Below, one piece after another: positions 15,495-23,913 of a stretch of 64,000 nt of DNA (the first letter of the stretch is position 1; every line of letters starts with the position of its first letter). Made by a program: the position numbers and the translations under genes. The stretch is from Candidatus Delongbacteria bacterium (GTDB taxonomy: Bacteria; CAIWAD01), in assembly GCA_020634015.1 (NCBI GenBank), contig JACKCN010000002.1, positions 62,001 through 126,000 of the forward strand, read 5' to 3'. A model generated the notes under the pieces. The model made no database searches. It was not told where the DNA came from and saw only the letters and a program-made list of their open reading frames with translations.

Positions 15495-15908
15495 ATGGCC
15501 AGTGACAAGCGTGTAGCCCGGGTTGCCGAGCAGATCCGCAAGGAAATCGGGCAGATGCTCGCGCGCGGAGTGATCAGTGGCCTGGGCTTCGTGACCCTGG
15601 TGGAAGTCCGCCTCAGCCGCGATCTGGGCCTGGCCCGGTTGTTCGTGAGCATTCAGGGCACTCCCGCCGAACGACGCAAGAGCATGTCGCGCCTGGTGGC
15701 CGGAAGCAAGGAATTGCGCCATCTGCTGGCCGGTCGCCTGCTGATCCGCGCGGTACCCGAACTGCGCATCGAACTGGACGAAAGTCTCGACCGGGTGGAA
15801 TCGGTGACCCATCTGCTGGCCCAGCTCGAGCAGGAACGCCAGGAGCTGGAAGGTGATAGCCCCTCCGAACCGGTCGCGGATCCGGACGGGGAGCCCCGGG
15901 AAGACTGA
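15495..15908 (+). CDS. rbfA: ribosome-binding factor A
   Basis: A 137-residue RbfA, a KH-fold factor for 16S rRNA 5'-end maturation and cold adaptation. It starts KRVARVAEQIRKEIGQML and contains VTLVEVRLSRDLGLARLFVSI and the late strand PELRIELDESLDRVE, all conserved features. The C terminus adds a charged Pro/Asp/Glu tail beyond the usual end. It follows infB by three bases and truB starts four bases later. Confidence 0.95.
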   Translation: MASDKRVARVAEQIRKEIGQMLARGVISGLGFVTLVEVRLSRDLGLARLFVSIQGTPAERRKSMSRLVAGSKELRHLLAGRLLIRAVPELRIELDESLDRVESVTHLLAQLEQERQELEGDSPSEPVADPDGEPRED

Positions 15909-15912
15909 ATCC

Positions 15913-16692
15913 ATGGAGTCCGTGACCCCCGCCCCGTCCCCCAGCTCTCCGGGAGTACTCCCGGAGCTGCTTCCCCTTCAGGCCAATGCAAGCGCGCCCG
16001 TGGACTTCTCCGCGGGCGCTCTGGTTCTGCTGGACAAGCCCGAAGGCAAAAGTTCCTTCTGGCTGGTGCGCCAGTTGAGGCGGATCACGGGAGTGCGCAC
16101 CATTGGCCATGGCGGCACTTTGGATCCCTTCGCCACCGGACTGATGGTCCTGCTGGTGGGCAAGTCCGCCACGCGCCAGCAGGACCGCGTGATGCACGGC
16201 GACAAGGGCTACCGGGCTCTGCTGCGCCTGGGTGTCACCAGCGACAGCCACGATCGCACCGGACAGATCGACGTGGTCTGTGATGCGGCCACAGCCCCCT
16301 TTGACACGGCACGCCTGCACGAGGTTCTGGCGGGTTTCCGCGGCCCCCAGCTGCAGGTGCCGCCGATGTTCTCGGCGATCAAACAGGGCGGCGAGCGGCT
16401 CTATCGCAAGGCCCGTCGCGGAGAAGACGTGGTTCGCGCGCCACGCGCGGTCACGATCCACCGACTTGAGGTCCTGAGCTGGAACTGGCCCTTGCTGGAG
16501 CTGGACATTCTCTGCAGCAAGGGCACCTACATCCGCAGCCTGGCCTCCGATCTGGGGCGCGAACTGGGCACGGGGGCTCTGGTCCAGGAGCTGCGCCGGA
16601 CTTCCAGCGGCGACTTCAGTCTGGACCAGGTGCTGGATCTGGACACGGTTGAGCGGCTGGCGGGGCGCACGCCCGGGGAGTCGCCCGCATGA
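15913..16692 (+). CDS. truB: tRNA pseudouridine(55) synthase TruB
   Basis: A 259-residue TruB that makes pseudouridine-55 in the tRNA T loop. The catalytic motif GHGGTLDPFATGLM (Asp near residue 75) is intact, preceded by LLDKPEGKSSFWLVR. KGYRALLRLG, QVPPMFSAIKQGGERLYRKARRGE and CSKGTYIRSLASDLG follow in family order. The first 35 residues are a Pro/Ser-rich extension not usual in TruB. The gene nrnA, often between rbfA and truB, is missing here. The last four bases overlap ribF. Confidence 0.95.
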   Translation: MESVTPAPSPSSPGVLPELLPLQANASAPVDFSAGALVLLDKPEGKSSFWLVRQLRRITGVRTIGHGGTLDPFATGLMVLLVGKSATRQQDRVMHGDKGYRALLRLGVTSDSHDRTGQIDVVCDAATAPFDTARLHEVLAGFRGPQLQVPPMFSAIKQGGERLYRKARRGEDVVRAPRAVTIHRLEVLSWNWPLLELDILCSKGTYIRSLASDLGRELGTGALVQELRRTSSGDFSLDQVLDLDTVERLAGRTPGESPA

Positions 16693-17585
16693 GCGCGCCC
16701 CTGGACGTGATCACCATCGGCAGTTTCGATGGAGTGCATCTGGGGCATCGCGCGCTGCTCGAACGCGTGCGCGAGCGGGCCAGCGAAGTGGGCGGGCGCA
16801 GCGGGGTGGTGACTTTTTCCCCGCATCCCCGTCAGGTGCTGAATCCCGATGGCGCACCGGCCCTGCTCTGCAGCGACGAGGAAAAACTGCAGCTTCTGCG
16901 CGACTGCGGGCTGGACCGGGTCGTGGTGCTCGAGTTCACCGCCGACCTGGCGGCCTTGAATGCGGAGCAGTTCATCCAGCGTCTGCTGCTGCCGGAAGTC
17001 GGCTTTTCGCATCTGGTGATCGGGCACGACCATGGTTTCGGGAGAGGCCGAAGTGGCAATGCCACCACGCTTCAGGAACTCTCGCCCCGACTGGGTTTCG
17101 ACCTGGAGGTGCTGCCCCCGGTGGAGATTCTGGGTGGGCCGGTCTCGTCCACCCGGATCCGTCACAGCCTTGCGCTGGGGGAGATCCAGCTGGCCGCCAC
17201 GCTGCTGGGACGCCCCATTGTCCTCAAGGGACGGGTGGTGTCCGGGCACGGGCGCGGCAAGGGACTTGGCTTTCCCACGGCCAATCTGGCTCTCGCCCCG
17301 GAGCATGGCCTGCTGCCCCGGTCCGGAGTCTATGCGGTGCTGGCACTGCTGGATGGCGAGCGGATGCCCGCGATGATGAATCTGGGGCCCCGCCCGACCT
17401 TCGGCGAAACCAGTCTGGTGCCCGAGATCCATATCCTGGACCGTCAGGTCGAGCTGAATGGTCGGGAGCTGGGCGTTGAACTTGTGGAATTCGTACGCGA
17501 CATTGCGCGGTTTGAATCCGTGGCTGAGCTGATGACCCAGCTTGCACGGGACCGCGAACGCATTCAGGGACGGTTCGCCCGTTAG
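16689..17585 (+). CDS. ribF: bifunctional riboflavin kinase/FAD synthetase
   Basis: A 298-residue enzyme that phosphorylates riboflavin to FMN and adenylates FMN to FAD. The N-terminal adenylyltransferase half shows IGSFDGVHLGHRALL (residues 10-24), the nucleotide-binding motif, and VIGHDHGFGRGRSGN. The C-terminal kinase half begins near 180 with LGRPIVLKGRVVSGHGRGKGLGFPTANL and has the MMNLGPRPTF motif. Translation is coupled to truB through an ATGA overlap. Both activities should be present. Confidence 0.96.
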   Translation: MSAPLDVITIGSFDGVHLGHRALLERVRERASEVGGRSGVVTFSPHPRQVLNPDGAPALLCSDEEKLQLLRDCGLDRVVVLEFTADLAALNAEQFIQRLLLPEVGFSHLVIGHDHGFGRGRSGNATTLQELSPRLGFDLEVLPPVEILGGPVSSTRIRHSLALGEIQLAATLLGRPIVLKGRVVSGHGRGKGLGFPTANLALAPEHGLLPRSGVYAVLALLDGERMPAMMNLGPRPTFGETSLVPEIHILDRQVELNGRELGVELVEFVRDIARFESVAELMTQLARDRERIQGRFAR

Positions 17586-17625
17586 GACGCCGGACTGCTG
17601 ACCCTGGACGACAAAGGAGATTCTC

Positions 17626-17895
17626 ATGTCCATCACGCGTGAACGTACAGCCGAACTCTGCACCGAGTATGGTGCAGGCCCCCAGGATACCGGCAATACC
17701 AAGGTTCAGATCGCCGTATTCACCGAGCGCATCCGCAACCTCACCGAGCACGCCAAATCGAACCCCAAGGACCATCACAGCACCCGCGGGCTGCTGATGC
17801 TGGTCGGCAAGAGACGCCGTCTGCTGAACTACCTGATGAGCCGGGACCTGGAAGGCTACCGTACTCTCATTCAGCAGCTTGGTTTGCGCCGTTAA
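17626..17895 (+). CDS. rpsO: 30S ribosomal protein S15
   Basis: An 89-residue S15, the primary binder of the 16S rRNA central domain. KVQIAVFTERIRNLTEH, DHHSTRGLLMLVGKRRRLLNYL and YRTLIQQLGLRR are the conserved helices and rRNA contacts. A good ribosome-binding site (AAAGGAG) precedes the ATG. As in many bacteria it sits between ribF and pnp, followed by a structured 280-base spacer. Confidence 0.97.
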   Translation: MSITRERTAELCTEYGAGPQDTGNTKVQIAVFTERIRNLTEHAKSNPKDHHSTRGLLMLVGKRRRLLNYLMSRDLEGYRTLIQQLGLRR

Positions 17896-17969
17896 CAAGC
17901 GGAACGCCTGCCCGACGATGTCCTCCGGGGCATCCCGCGCATGGAGCTCCACTTCATCGGTGCCCCTGC

Positions 17970-18014
17970 TCGCTTCGCGCGTGTTCTCCAGTGCGGAGGA
18001 TGCGTGCGAAGCGA
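17970..18014 (+). ncRNA. long stem-loop 1 in rpsO-pnp spacer
   Basis: The arms 17970-17989 and 17995-18014 can pair over 20 positions (with a few G-U pairs) around the 5-base loop AGTGC. The outer 12 pairs (TCGCTTCGCGCG against CGTGCGAAGCGA) are unbroken apart from one G-U. No T tract follows. It is best read as an RNA processing or regulatory hairpin in the pnp leader. Confidence 0.65.
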
Positions 18015-18052
18015 TTCTGTTGAAAGGGCCTGAAACTTTGGCACAGCGGCGA

Positions 18053-18093
18053 GGCGACACACGCGCACCGGAACGGTGCTCGCGTGTGTCGCC
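18053..18093 (+). ncRNA. long stem-loop 2 in pnp leader (RNase III-type hairpin)
   Basis: A perfect 13-base-pair outer stem (GGCGACACACGCG against its complement) continues after a 2-base bulge into 5 more pairs (CACCG/CGGTG) with a GAA loop. It ends 82 bases before the pnp start and has no T tract, so it is not a terminator. In E. coli the pnp leader carries a long hairpin cut by RNase III, which allows PNPase to repress its own mRNA. The position here is the same. Confidence 0.75.
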
Positions 18094-18175
18094 CGGCCGG
18101 TGTGCCTCAGAGTTGGACCTTGGCGACAGCGGGGATCGTTGTCAACAGCCTTCCTTCATCGAGAGGAGATCAGAA

Positions 18176-20392
18176 ATGATCGAGAAATCCATCCAGCTGG
18201 ATGGGCGTACGCTGACCATGCAGGTCGGCAAGGTGGCCAAGCAGGCACATGGTGCATGCTGGATCCGCCTGGAAGACACCATCGTGCTGGCCACCTCCTG
18301 CGCCCAGGAGAGTGCCCGCCCGGGTCAGGAATTCTTCCCGCTGTCCGTGGAGTACAAGGAGAAGCAGTATGCCGCCGGTCGCATTCCGGGCGGCTACTTC
18401 AAGCGTGAAGCACGGCCCAGTGACCGGGAAACCCTGGCCTGCCGTCTGATCGACCGCCCCCTGCGTCCGCTGTTCGCCGACGGGTACATGAACGAAACCC
18501 AGATCATGGCCGATGTGATCAGCTACGACGGGGCCACTCATCCCGGACCCCTGGCCTGCACGGCCGCCAGCCTGGCGCTGTGCTCCAGCGTGATTCCCTT
18601 CGAGACTCCCATCGCCAGTGTCACCATCGGCCGCATCGACGGACAGCTGATTCTGTTCCCGACCCAGGCCCAGGAAGCCCTGAGTGACATCGAGGTGGTG
18701 GTTGCCGCCACCAAGAAGGACATCGCGATGGTCGAAGGCGAAGCCCGCGAGATCAACGAGAGCGAACTGCTCGAGATCATCCGCTTCGCCCACGAGAAGA
18801 TCCGCCTGATCATCGAACTGCAGGAAAGCATCCTGGCCGAGCTGCCCAAGCCGGTCAAATGGGAGGTGGCCCTGCCCGAGATCAACGAGGAGCTGAAAGC
18901 CGCCGTGACCACCGAGGTGGACAAGGACATCGCCGCCATCTGCGAGATCGCCGACAAGACCGCGCGCAGGGTGGCCGTGAAGGCTCTCAAGGAGCGTGTG
19001 CTGGCGATCTGGGCCGAACAGCCCGAACTGCAGGCCGAAGTGGCCGGGCTCACCGGCGAGGTGATCCACGACCGCATGAAGGACGTGATGCGCGCCAACA
19101 TCCTGGACAAGGGACGGCGTCTGGATGGCCGCGAGACCACCACCATCCGTCAGATCACCTGCGAAGTGGACCTGCTGCCCCGCGCCCACGGCAGCGCCCT
19201 GTTCACCCGTGGCCAGACCCAGGCCCTCGGTGCCGTGACCCTGGGCACCAAGAAGGACCAGCAGCGTCTGGACGGCATCTTCGGTGATACCACGCGCAAC
19301 TTCCTGCTGCACTACAACTTCCCCCCCTTCAGCGTGGGCGAAGTCAAGCGTCCGGGCACCTCGCGCCGCGAGATCGGCCACGGCAACCTGGCCGAGCGTG
19401 CCCTGAAGCATCTGATCGACAAGGAGAACTTCCCGTACACCATCCGCTATGTCAGCGAGATCCTGGAATCCAACGGTTCCAGCTCGATGGCCACGGTGTG
19501 CGCCGGGTCCATGGCCATGATGGCCGCGGGCGTGCCCATGACCAAACCCGCCGCGGGCATCGCGATGGGCCTGATCAAGGACGGCGACAAGGTGGCCGTG
19601 CTCTCCGACATCCTGGGAGACGAGGATCATCTGGGTGACATGGACTTCAAGGTCTGCGGCACCAAGGACGGCATCACCGCCTTCCAGATGGACATCAAGA
19701 TCGACGGCCTGTCCTACGAGATCATGGAGAAGGCCCTGCACCAGGCCCGTGACGGCCGCATGCACATTCTGGGCAAGATGGCCGAAGCCATCTCCGAGAC
19801 CCGCAAGGAACTGAGCATGTACGCGCCGCGTCTGGAATACGTGATGATTCCGGTGGACAAGATCGGCATGGTCATCGGACCAGGCGGCAAGATGATCCGC
19901 GAAATCACCGAGGCCACCGGCACCACCATCGACATCGAGAACGACGGCAAGGTGACCGTGGCCAGCGACAACGGCGAAGCCCTGGCCCGTGCCCTGGACT
20001 GGATCCGCAGCCTGGTGGCCGAACCCGAAGTCGGCGCCACCTACGAAGGCAAGGTCGTGGGCATCCAGACCTTCGGTGCCTTCGTCGAGATCATGCCGGG
20101 TCGTGAAGGCCTGCTGCACATCAGCCAGATCGACTGGGGCCGCACCGAGCGCGTCGAGGACGTGCTGAAGGTGGGCGACAAGATCCAGGTGCTGCTCCAG
20201 GAAGCCGAGCATGGCAAGCTGAGCCTCAGCCGCCGTGCCCTGCTGCCCCGGCCCGAAGGGTACGTCGATGCTCCCGAGCGCGACCGTCGTCCTTCCGGTG
20301 ATCGGCCCCCGCGTCCCGGTGGCGACCGTCCCCGTGGTGGTGGCGACCGTGGCGGACCGCGCGGCGGTGGCGATCGTGGTGGCCGGAGATAA
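18176..20392 (+). CDS. pnp: polyribonucleotide nucleotidyltransferase (PNPase)
   Basis: A 738-residue PNPase, the trimeric phosphorolytic 3'-5' exoribonuclease. Two RNase PH-like domains (about 1-210 and 295-530) flank an alpha-helical linker. The second contains GQTQALGAVTLG, FPPFSVGEVKRPG and the SILGDEDHLGDMD-type catalytic loop. A KH domain (MVIGPGGKMIREI, about 565-575) and an S1 domain (about 615-690) follow. It ends in an Arg/Gly-rich tail of about 35 residues (DRPRGGGDRGG). The start at 18176 has GAGGAG seven bases upstream. It is preceded by two long hairpins and followed by a terminator. Confidence 0.97.
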   Translation: MIEKSIQLDGRTLTMQVGKVAKQAHGACWIRLEDTIVLATSCAQESARPGQEFFPLSVEYKEKQYAAGRIPGGYFKREARPSDRETLACRLIDRPLRPLFADGYMNETQIMADVISYDGATHPGPLACTAASLALCSSVIPFETPIASVTIGRIDGQLILFPTQAQEALSDIEVVVAATKKDIAMVEGEAREINESELLEIIRFAHEKIRLIIELQESILAELPKPVKWEVALPEINEELKAAVTTEVDKDIAAICEIADKTARRVAVKALKERVLAIWAEQPELQAEVAGLTGEVIHDRMKDVMRANILDKGRRLDGRETTTIRQITCEVDLLPRAHGSALFTRGQTQALGAVTLGTKKDQQRLDGIFGDTTRNFLLHYNFPPFSVGEVKRPGTSRREIGHGNLAERALKHLIDKENFPYTIRYVSEILESNGSSSMATVCAGSMAMMAAGVPMTKPAAGIAMGLIKDGDKVAVLSDILGDEDHLGDMDFKVCGTKDGITAFQMDIKIDGLSYEIMEKALHQARDGRMHILGKMAEAISETRKELSMYAPRLEYVMIPVDKIGMVIGPGGKMIREITEATGTTIDIENDGKVTVASDNGEALARALDWIRSLVAEPEVGATYEGKVVGIQTFGAFVEIMPGREGLLHISQIDWGRTERVEDVLKVGDKIQVLLQEAEHGKLSLSRRALLPRPEGYVDAPERDRRPSGDRPPRPGGDRPRGGGDRGGPRGGGDRGGRR

Positions 20393-20417
20393 CATCGGCG
20401 CTATGTGACGAGTGACA

Positions 20418-20445
20418 GGGGCGCAGCATGCTGCGCCCCTTTTTT
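20418..20445 (+). terminator. intrinsic terminator after pnp
   Basis: A palindromic 22-base hairpin (GGGGCGCAGCA with its complement) is followed by six T residues, 25 bases after the pnp stop. Confidence 0.92.
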
Positions 20446-20480
20446 CCCTGAACGTGTGATGCAAACCCGGATTGCCACCC

Positions 20481-21716
20481 ATGCAGATCATCCGACGCAG
20501 CGAGCTGGACAATGGGGTGGTGGTACTCAGCCAGCGCATTCCGGGCGAGGTGCTCAGTTGCGGGATCTGGTTCCGTGAAGGCAGTGCGGCCGAGGCGGGT
20601 TTTCCCGAAGGCATCACCCATGTGCTGGAGCACATGAACTTCAAGGGGACCAGGCGGCGCTCGGCCTTCGAGATCAGTGCCACCATCGAAGGACGGGGTG
20701 GCATGATCAACGCCGCCACCGGCCGCTGCGATACCTGTTTCTACACCACGACCCTGCGCCGCGACTGGCGCCTGGCACTGGATGTGCTGGCCGATCTGTG
20801 TCTGGAAAGTGTCCATGACCAGGCCGAGCTGAACAAGGAACTCTCGGTGATCCGCGATGAAATCCGCATGGTCAGCGAGTCCCCCGAAGACGAGCTGGGC
20901 GATCTGGTCTTCATGGATCTGTATCCCGATTCCCCTTTCGGTCTGCCCATCCAGGGCACCGAGGCCAGCGTGGCGGCCATCGATGCGGGCAGGCTGAAGC
21001 AGTACGTGAGCCAGTTCCTGCGGGGCCGCAACATCGTGCTGGCGCTGGTGGGCGATCTGGATCACGAGGAACTGCACCGCGAGGCGGAACGGCTGCTTGG
21101 CGAACTGGAAGCGGGCGCCGCGCCTCACGAACCCCGGATCACGCGACTTGGCGCCGGTGTCTTCGACTACCCGCGTCAGGCGGCTCTCCAGACCCATCTG
21201 GATCTGGCCTTCAACGGCCCGGCCTACGGCAGCCCCGGATATCGCGAGCTGAACCTACTGAACGCCTTGCTCGGCGAAGGCATGAGCAGCCGCCTGTTCC
21301 AGGAGCTGCGCGAAGAGAATGCGATGTGCTACACGGTCTACAGTTGGCTGGACGTGCATCGCACGGTCACGACCTTCGGGGCCTACATCGCCTGCGACAA
21401 CGCCCGGGCCGACGAAGCGGTGGAACGGATCCGGCGTCAGTTCGCCGATCTGGCGCTCAATGGCCCCGGCGATGACGAGCTGGAACGCACGCGTCACCAG
21501 TTGCTGGGCGGACTGGCCATCGGCAACGAGCAATCGATGAATCGCCTGATGCGGCTCGCTCGTCGTGAACTGGCGGGCCTGCCCGCGCTGGACGATGCAG
21601 GCATCGTGCAGCAGATCCTGCGGCTCGACCGCGACTCGCTCATCGACTGTGCGCGCACCTGGTTGTCCGTGGACGCTCTCTGCGAAACCCGCATCACAGG
21701 AACGGAGGACGAATGA
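20481..21716 (+). CDS. M16-family zinc peptidase (PqqL/YmxG-like)
   Basis: A 411-residue single-chain M16 peptidase of the processing-protease type. The inverted zinc motif HVLEH is at residues 47-51, within the typical THVLEHMNFKGT context. The distal glutamate lies in the ELNKELSVIRDEIRM stretch about 75 residues later. The C-terminal half has the non-catalytic M16 fold with GMSSRLFQELREE. It follows pnp after a terminator, the order seen as pnp-ymxG-dut in several phyla. The end overlaps dut by four bases (ATGA). Substrate unknown. Confidence 0.93.
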   Translation: MQIIRRSELDNGVVVLSQRIPGEVLSCGIWFREGSAAEAGFPEGITHVLEHMNFKGTRRRSAFEISATIEGRGGMINAATGRCDTCFYTTTLRRDWRLALDVLADLCLESVHDQAELNKELSVIRDEIRMVSESPEDELGDLVFMDLYPDSPFGLPIQGTEASVAAIDAGRLKQYVSQFLRGRNIVLALVGDLDHEELHREAERLLGELEAGAAPHEPRITRLGAGVFDYPRQAALQTHLDLAFNGPAYGSPGYRELNLLNALLGEGMSSRLFQELREENAMCYTVYSWLDVHRTVTTFGAYIACDNARADEAVERIRRQFADLALNGPGDDELERTRHQLLGGLAIGNEQSMNRLMRLARRELAGLPALDDAGIVQQILRLDRDSLIDCARTWLSVDALCETRITGTEDE

Positions 21717-22156
21717 CCGAGATCCTGGTGCAACGCCTTCCGCACAGCGAAGGTCTGGAACTGCCGGCCTACCAGACCAGCGGCAGTGCCGCTTTGGACT
21801 TGCTGGCGGCCCTCACGGAGGACCTCGTGCTGCCTCCGGGTGAGATGCGTCTGGTGCCCACCGGGCTGAAGATCGCGATCCCCGAAGGCTTTGAAGTGCA
21901 GGTTCGTCCGCGCAGTGGTCTGGCCCTGAAACACGGGCTGATCGTACCCAACAGTCCCGGGACCATCGACAGTGACTATCGCGGTGAGGTGCAGGTGATT
22001 CTGGCCAATCTGGGGCACGAGGACTTCGTGATCCAGCGCGGCATGCGCATCGCCCAGGCCGTGCTGGCCCGTGTGGAACGCGCGCTGCTGGTGGTGGTGG
22101 AGGAGCTGCCCAGCAGCGAGCGTGGTGCAGGCGGTTTCGGTCACACGGGTGTCTGA
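21713..22156 (+). CDS. dut: deoxyuridine 5'-triphosphate nucleotidohydrolase
   Basis: A 147-residue trimeric dUTPase that hydrolyses dUTP to dUMP. The five family motifs are present: SGSAALDLLA (1), VRPRSGLALKHG (2), GTIDSDYRGEV (3), IQRGMRIAQAVL (4) and the C-terminal arm GAGGFGHTG (5). The start overlaps the M16 peptidase stop. Length is standard. Confidence 0.97.
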   Translation: MTEILVQRLPHSEGLELPAYQTSGSAALDLLAALTEDLVLPPGEMRLVPTGLKIAIPEGFEVQVRPRSGLALKHGLIVPNSPGTIDSDYRGEVQVILANLGHEDFVIQRGMRIAQAVLARVERALLVVVEELPSSERGAGGFGHTGV

Positions 22157-22160
22157 GCCC

Positions 22161-23057
22161 ATGTTGTTCGCGACTTCCGGAGCAGAGGAGATTCCCTCCG
22201 ACCTGCGGACCGGCCTTCCGAATGTCGGCGATCCGATTGCCACCGAAGCGGTGCCCGTTTTCTGCTGGCATGGCATCTCGGGGGGAACCCTCCCTTCGTC
22301 CACGCGTGTCTCGCGCGCGCGGTTCGCCGCCCAGCTGCAGGGTCTGGCCGACGCGCAAGCCCAGCCCCTGACTCTGGAAGACTACGATCGGCAGCGCGGC
22401 CTGCGCCCGGTTGGTTCCCGCCAATGCCTGCTGGTTTTCGACGACGGCTATGAGAGCGTGTTGCATCACGCCTTTCCATTGTTGGCCGAGCGGGGCTGGA
22501 CCGCCACGGTGTTTCCCGTGCTGGACTTTATCGGGCAGCGCGCCCGCTGGGATCCCGCCGCCTGGCTGCATGCTCCCCGCCATCTGGATCGCCGGCAGCT
22601 GAACACCCTGCTCGACGCGGGCTGGCAGCTGGGCCTGCACGGACGCAGCCATCGGCCCCTGGATCGCTGCGGCCTGGAGGTGCTGGACGCGGAGCTGGTG
22701 AGCGCGCGGGCGGATCTGGAACTGGAATTCGGTCTGCTGATCCGGGTGATCTCCTGGCCCTGGGGACTCAGCGACCGCCGGGCCCGGCGCCTTGCCGAAG
22801 CCGCCGGCCTGCATCTGGGGTTGGGGCGCGCCGGCAGTGCCGATCCGATGGATCGGCCGCGCCGGATGATCTACGGCAGCCATGGGCCGCGAGCGATGGC
22901 CCGCATGCTGGCAGGCGCCGAGGAGGATTTTCGCCAGCGGTTGGCGGCCCTGGGTGCGGGGCTCTCCGCCGAACTGGCGCGTCGCAGCAGTGACGGGAAC
23001 CGATCGACGGCACAGAATTCAATGCAGGCAATTGGAAGTGAATCGCTGGATCGTTAA
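22161..23057 (+). CDS. polysaccharide deacetylase family protein
   Basis: A 298-residue NodB-fold protein. The metal motif appears as LLVFDDGYES (two Asp) near residue 90, and HGRSHRPL near 160 gives the HxxxH pair. PVFCWHGIS near 45 is the usual first strand. WPWGLSDRRARRLAEAAG near the end matches the family's late Pro/Trp region. There is no signal peptide from the start at 22161, so it appears cytosolic or relies on another export path. It follows dut by four bases and is likely cotranscribed. Substrate unknown. Confidence 0.85.
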   Translation: MLFATSGAEEIPSDLRTGLPNVGDPIATEAVPVFCWHGISGGTLPSSTRVSRARFAAQLQGLADAQAQPLTLEDYDRQRGLRPVGSRQCLLVFDDGYESVLHHAFPLLAERGWTATVFPVLDFIGQRARWDPAAWLHAPRHLDRRQLNTLLDAGWQLGLHGRSHRPLDRCGLEVLDAELVSARADLELEFGLLIRVISWPWGLSDRRARRLAEAAGLHLGLGRAGSADPMDRPRRMIYGSHGPRAMARMLAGAEEDFRQRLAALGAGLSAELARRSSDGNRSTAQNSMQAIGSESLDR

Positions 23058-23099
23058 ACTTGCGGACTCTTCGGGAGGAACCCAACTGGGGAGGCGACC

Positions 23100-23489
<390 letters not shown>

Positions 23490-23499
23490 TTACAATGGC

Positions 23500-23535
23500 A
23501 GGGCCGTTCATCGCGAACGGCCCTGTGTTGTTTCC
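23500..23535 (+). terminator. terminator-like hairpin after tRNA-Pro
   Basis: A perfect 10-base-pair stem AGGGCCGTTC/GAACGGCCCT with an ATCGC loop lies 11 bases after the tRNA. The T-rich stretch GTGTTGTTT follows, weaker than a pure T tract. Confidence 0.7.
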
Positions 23536-23913
23536 GGCTCATGCCTCGAGAATCATCGCCCCCACAGGTCCCCAAGCCCCCCTGCAAGTCATTGTCCACG
23601 CCCGATTTCTGGCTGCGCGCGCCCGACATTGGACGCTCTCTCCATCACCCGCCCGGAGAGAAAAATCCAGTAAATGGCCTTTTTTTCAGGGCTGCAAGTT
23701 CGTCCGGGCTTAACTGCCACAGAAACAAACGCCTTCGCAATGCTCAATCCGAGTGTCCAGATCGATTAACACGAGTGTCATCACTTCTTGACAAGGGCAT
23801 AATTATTGCTCCTTTTATTGCTCCTGCCCAGAAACCGGTGGGTGCGGACGAGGGGAGACTGTCCGCTTTCCGATGAGCAATTCGTTTCACTTTCCTCTAA
23901 ACGGAGGTGCTTC
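23536..23913 (+). other. AT-richer intergenic region upstream of large secreted protein
   Basis: About 380 bases without a gene, AT-richer than the surroundings. It holds two direct copies of CGAGTGTC (23750 and 23772, start to start 22 bases, about two helical turns), a perfect -35-like TTGACA at 23788, and a repeated ATTGCTCCT (near 23806 and 23817). No clean -10 lies 16-18 bases after TTGACA. It is likely the control region of the gene starting at 23914. Confidence 0.4.

Noticed and set aside
12621..15914. A 1097-codon open frame antisense to infB
   Set aside because: High-GC codon bias makes the opposite strand open. The sequence is His/Leu/Gly-rich without family motifs, and the plus-strand infB is unambiguous.
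18170..20719. An 849-codon open frame antisense to pnp
   Set aside because: Shadow of a confident gene; low-complexity composition and no start signals.
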